Part shown: positions 60,851-64,000 of the stretch, piece after piece | Layout: the number at the start of each line of letters is the position of its first letter | Numbering within the stretch: the stretch's first letter is position 1 | Source: Amycolatopsis vastitatis | GTDB lineage: Bacteria; Actinomycetota; Actinomycetes; Mycobacteriales; Pseudonocardiaceae | Assembly: GCF_002234595.1 (NCBI RefSeq) | Contig: NZ_NMUL01000034.1 | Span: forward strand, 59,813 to 123,812 | Direction: 5' to 3' | Length of the DNA: 64,000 bases | Made by a program: the position numbers and the translations under genes | Notes under the pieces: model-generated | The model's database searches: none | Told to the model about the DNA's origin: nothing | The model's input: the letters and a program-made list of their open reading frames with translations, nothing else

Positions 60851-61536
60851 CCCCGGCTTTCGTAAGGGTCGGCGGGCGGCGGGACGGGCCGGGCCTGCCC
60901 GACGTCGACGAACGGGATGGCGCCGCCGTTGACCGGGTCCTTGGCCTGCTCGGCGGTGAAGGTGCCGGTGACCTCGAGCCACGAGTCCGGTTGCAGCACC
61001 GGCGGAACCGCTCCGGCGAGGCCGACCTTCACGGGCTGGGCGTCCGCGGCACAGCAGTTGAGGAGCATCCGGACCAGGTACGGGACGCCGGCGTGGTCGA
61101 ACGCCACGAACCCGGTGAGCGTGACGGTCCGGCCGGCCAGCGACCGGCCCTGGTCGTAGACGGCGCGGTCCGCGTAGTCGATCACCGTCAGGCTGACCGG
61201 GTTGCCGTCCGGGAGCGGGGCGACGATCCGCGGCGCGGTCACGGCCGTGCCGGCGCGCATCGCGCTGTAGGAACCCAGCGCCGGTGGCGCGGCGAGGACC
61301 AGCGCGAACACCGGCAGCACCAGCAGCCACGAGACCCGGGGCGCCGGATGCCTGGCCGGGCGGCGCCGCGCGTACCAGACGGTCGCGACGGCCGCGATCA
61401 CCAGCACCACTCCGGCCGCCAGCACCAGCGGGCGCAGCCCGGCCTTGACGTAACGCAGGTACAGCCCGGTCGCGCCGGCGTGGAGCAGGACGCCGCCGAC
61501 GAGGAACAGCAGGATCGCCTGCACGGTCCGGTTCAC
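60847..61536 (-). CDS. TIGR03943-family protein (partner of permease)
   Basis: A 229-residue protein with an N-terminal membrane half (four helices up to about residue 90) and a soluble C-terminal half containing LTGFVAFDHAGVPYLVRMLLNCCAADAQPVKVGL; the Cys pair and the ending AIPFVDVGQA are hallmarks of the family. These proteins are always encoded beside a YraQ-type permease, as here, and are thought to work with it, possibly in metal or small-molecule transport. GTG start overlaps the permease stop by four bases. Confidence 0.87.
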   Translation of the reverse strand: MNRTVQAILLFLVGGVLLHAGATGLYLRYVKAGLRPLVLAAGVVLVIAAVATVWYARRRPARHPAPRVSWLLVLPVFALVLAAPPALGSYSAMRAGTAVTAPRIVAPLPDGNPVSLTVIDYADRAVYDQGRSLAGRTVTLTGFVAFDHAGVPYLVRMLLNCCAADAQPVKVGLAGAVPPVLQPDSWLEVTGTFTAEQAKDPVNGGAIPFVDVGQARPVPPPADPYESRG

Positions 61537-62546
61537 AGCAGCACCGCCCCGGTCAGGACCGCGACCAGCACGGCCACGACGAAGGTCACTGGCGCGAACC
61601 GCAGGGCGAACCCGCGGCCGAACGTGGCAGCCTGCATGCCGAACAGCTTCAGGTCGATCATCGGGCCGACGACCAGGAACGCCAGCCGCGCCGTCGGGGA
61701 GAACTGCGTCAGCGAAGACGCGACGAACGCGTCGGCTTCCGAACAGATCGACAGCAGCACCGCGAGGACCGACAGGGCCAGGACCGCCAAGACGGGGTGG
61801 CCGGCCGCGGCGTGCAGCCAGGACGCGGGCACCACGGCTTTGAGCGTGGCGGCGGCCATCGCGCCGCCGACGAGGAACCCACCCGCGTGCAGCACGTCGT
61901 GCCGCACCGATCCCCAGAACGCCGCTCCCCGGCCGTCGCCGTCCTCGTGCGCGTGGGCGGCACGGGGACGCAGCCAGTCCGGACGGCCGAGCCGCTGCCA
62001 CAGCCAGCCCATCACGCACGACGCCGCGAGGCTCGCCGCGAACCGGGCGACGACCATCTGCGGCTGCCCGGGGAACGCGACCGCCGTCGCCGTCAGCACC
62101 ACCGGGTTGATCGCCGGCGCCGACAGCAGGAAGGCCACCGCCGCCGAGGGCGTCACGCCACCGCGCACCAGCGCGCCGGCCACCGGCACCGACGCGCACT
62201 CGCAACCGGGCAGGATCGCCCCGGCCAGCCCGGCGACCGGCACCGCCAGCGCCGGCCGTTTCGGCAGGACGCGGGTGAAGACCGAAGGCGGCACGAAGAC
62301 CGCGAGCCCGGCGGACAACAGCACGCCGAGCACCAGGAACGGCAGCGCCTGCACGACCACCGCCACGAACACGGTCATCCAGCTCTGCATCACCGGAGTG
62401 GACAACAGCCGCCGAACCGGACCCTGCGCCAGGAACCCGACCAACAGGACCAAGGTCAGGACGAGGACCGGATCGACGTTCCAGCCCGGCACCCCGTCCT
62501 GATCCCGTTTTCCGGCACGACGCCGGCTTTCGTCGATGGCAGTCAC
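61533..62546 (-). CDS. YraQ/DUF318-family permease
   Basis: A membrane protein of about 337 residues with eight helices in two similar halves. Family motifs: LPGCECASVPVAGALVRGG and SAPAINPVVL in the first half, ICSEADAFVASSL and VGPMIDLKLFGMQ in the second. The conserved Cys in each half suggests a metal or thiol ligand; ArsP, an organoarsenical exporter, belongs to the wider family. I prefer the GTG at 62546 (GGGAGA eight bases ahead); a GTG at 62573 is also in frame. Confidence 0.85.
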   Translation of the reverse strand: MTAIDESRRRAGKRDQDGVPGWNVDPVLVLTLVLLVGFLAQGPVRRLLSTPVMQSWMTVFVAVVVQALPFLVLGVLLSAGLAVFVPPSVFTRVLPKRPALAVPVAGLAGAILPGCECASVPVAGALVRGGVTPSAAVAFLLSAPAINPVVLTATAVAFPGQPQMVVARFAASLAASCVMGWLWQRLGRPDWLRPRAAHAHEDGDGRGAAFWGSVRHDVLHAGGFLVGGAMAAATLKAVVPASWLHAAAGHPVLAVLALSVLAVLLSICSEADAFVASSLTQFSPTARLAFLVVGPMIDLKLFGMQAATFGRGFALRFAPVTFVVAVLVAVLTGAVLL

Positions 62547-62640
62547 CAGAGGTCTCCCGTACTTCCGCTCCACACCCTTCCTTAAGTACGGACCGCGGCC
62601 CCGCCGGGTTCATCGAGGAGGGGGTCGTCACGCCGGGCCC

Positions 62641-62679
62641 GACGAAAGTCGGAGGCGATTCACGACCAAAGTCGGACGC
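62641..62679. promoter_or_regulatory. Pair of direct repeats between permease and peptidase genes
   Basis: gacgaaagtcggaggc (62641-62656) and gaccaaagtcggacgc (62664-62679) are 16-bp copies differing at three positions, 23 bp apart. The half gac-gaaa-gtc is itself partly symmetric. They lie in the roughly 300-bp divergent region shared by the permease operon and the peptidase, where I otherwise see only a -10-like tataaa near 62817. Confidence 0.4.
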
Positions 62680-62870
62680 ACCCACCCGCCGATTCGTCCT
62701 GTTCGGAACGGAACCTGACGGCATGGCGCATTGGTCCGCGGGCCATTCGGCGCAACCACCGCCAGGCCGCCGGGCACCGATTGCTTGAGCCACACCGAAT
62801 CGAGGCAGCGGACTGTATAAACAGGACACCCATGGGGCCCACCGTCCGCGCATCCCTCCAGGAGCGATCC

Positions 62871-64000
62871 ATGCGTCGTTCACCCCGAAGAGTCCTCGCC
62901 ACAGCCGCCTTCGCGGCACTGGCCTTGACCGCTCCCGCCCTCCCCGCCGCCGCGGTTCCCGCCACCGCGGCGGCGGTGCATCCGACCGCGCGCGTCTGCG
63001 CCCAAGCCGTGAAACCCGGCATGGCAACGTGTTTCGCCGAACGCCAGACCGACACCATGCGCGCCGCGCTCACCCCGGACGCCCTGCCGAGCGGGTTCGG
63101 CCCTTCCGGGCTGCGCTCCGCGTACAACCTCACCGCGAGCGGCAGCGCGTCGGCGACAGTGGCCATTGTGGACTCCAACGACGACCCCAACGCCGAAGCC
63201 GACCTCGCCACCTACCGGTCGACCTACGGCCTGCCCGCCTGCACCACGGCGAACGGCTGCTTCAAGAAGGTCAACGAAAACGGGCAAAGCAGTCCTCTCC
63301 CGGCCGCGGACAGCGGGTGGGCCGGCGAGATCTCCCTCGACGTCGACATGGTCTCCGCGATCTGCCCGAACTGCCACATCCTGCTCGTCGAAGCGGACCA
63401 GGCGAGCATGACCGACCTCGGGACCGCGGTGAACACCGCCGTTTCGCTGGGCGCCAAGTACGTCTCCAACAGCTACGGCGGCGGTGAGGACGGCAGCGAA
63501 ACCGGCTACGACTCCAGCTACTTCCGCCACCCCGGCGTCGCGATCACCGCGAGCACCGGCGACAACGGCTACGGCATCAGCTACCCGGCCTCGTCCCAGT
63601 ACGTCACCGCCGTCGGCGGCACGTCCCTCACCCAGGGCGGGGGCACTCGCGGCTGGACCGAAACCGCCTGGAGCGGCGCGGGCAGCGGCTGCTCGACCAG
63701 CGTGGCCAAGCCGTCCTTCCAGAACGTGACCACGGGGTGCGCCAAGCGCGCCAACGCCGACGTCTCCGCGGTCGCCGACCCGCAGACCGGGGTCGCGGTC
63801 TACCAGACCTACGGCGGCAGCGGCTGGGCCGTCTACGGCGGCACCAGCGCGTCCTCGCCGATCATCGCCTCGGTCTACGCGCTCGCCGGCAACCCCGGCG
63901 CGTCCGACACCCCCGCCGCGTACCCCTACGCCCACGCCGGGAACCTCAACGACGTCACCTCCGGCAGCAACGGCAGCTGCTCGACGGCCGTGCAGTGCAA
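62871..64000 (+). CDS. S53 (sedolisin) family peptidase, truncated by window end
   Basis: The first 376 residues of an exported serine-carboxyl peptidase. A signal peptide (VLATAAFAALALTAPALPAAA) is followed by a mature domain with almost no propeptide. The catalytic Glu/Asp pair is in GEISLDVDMV, the oxyanion Asp in ASTGDNGYG, and the nucleophile Ser in GGTSASSPI. It starts at an ATG with AGGAG five to six bases upstream. Short, propeptide-poor S53-like proteins of actinobacteria may depend on other activation. The stop is beyond 64000. Confidence 0.9.
   Translation, partial: MRRSPRRVLATAAFAALALTAPALPAAAVPATAAAVHPTARVCAQAVKPGMATCFAERQTDTMRAALTPDALPSGFGPSGLRSAYNLTASGSASATVAIVDSNDDPNAEADLATYRSTYGLPACTTANGCFKKVNENGQSSPLPAADSGWAGEISLDVDMVSAICPNCHILLVEADQASMTDLGTAVNTAVSLGAKYVSNSYGGGEDGSETGYDSSYFRHPGVAITASTGDNGYGISYPASSQYVTAVGGTSLTQGGGTRGWTETAWSGAGSGCSTSVAKPSFQNVTTGCAKRANADVSAVADPQTGVAVYQTYGGSGWAVYGGTSASSPIIASVYALAGNPGASDTPAAYPYAHAGNLNDVTSGSNGSCSTAVQC

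Overview
The window is high-GC actinobacterial DNA. Codon use, mycothiol-type enzymes, vancomycin-family glycosyltransferase similarity and several palindromic repeats that I associate with this genus point to an Amycolatopsis-like member of the Pseudonocardiales. Gene density is high and no gene-free stretch exceeds about 300 bp. I found no tRNA, rRNA, CRISPR array or complete transposon.

Layout. (1) 1-9550: two divergent operons for L-fucose (or a related 6-deoxysugar) catabolism. Leftward: L-fuconate dehydratase, a short-chain dehydrogenase, a sugar-binding lipoprotein and the start of an ABC ATPase. Rightward: a diketo-deoxyfuconate hydrolase of the FAH family, a fuconolactonase-type amidohydrolase, the nickel lactate racemase system larA-larB-larC-larE, and a FucU mutarotase. 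The non-phosphorylating fucose route ends in pyruvate plus L-lactate, which would explain a lactate racemase in the operon. (2) 9551-13362: an ABC exporter with a NarL/DesK-type two-component system. (3) 13515-18406: secreted SGNH hydrolase and GH78 alpha-L-rhamnosidase-like enzyme under a LacI-type operator. (4) 18535-23638: small UBP zinc-finger protein, an MprAB-like two-component pair whose kinase is broken and joined to the tail of a UvrD-like helicase, then small housekeeping genes. (5) 23710-33491: GH62 arabinofuranosidase with a ricin-type lectin domain, WYL regulator, VOC protein, aldo/keto reductase, GlxA-type regulator, malic enzyme, EamA exporter, LysR, one unknown gene. (6) 33657-38551: a second ABC exporter, a streptophobe-family protein and an OmpR-type two-component pair. 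(7) 38729-53176: a biosynthetic operon of C-A-T-TE NRPS, A-T-C-A-T-KS-KR-ACP-TE hybrid, TauD-like dioxygenase and P450. The second A domain of the hybrid carries a textbook proline code. This is the layout I recall for detoxin/rimosamide clusters. (8) 53324-56823: serine hydrolase, nucleotidyltransferase-like protein and a (frameshifted) GT1 glycosyltransferase, possibly tailoring genes. (9) 56913-64000: serine hydrolase, pentapeptide-repeat protein, NmrA-like/LysR divergent pair, a permease plus TIGR03943 pair, and a truncated S53 (sedolisin) peptidase.

Four coding regions are interrupted or oddly started: larC (7590), an ABC ATPase (13321), the glycosyltransferase (56108) and the kinase at 37097 whose natural start codon reads GTA. 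The first three need only a one-base correction, so sequencing error must be excluded before biology is invoked. Palindromic repeats of three families are visible; one is translated in frame inside the NRPS-PKS.
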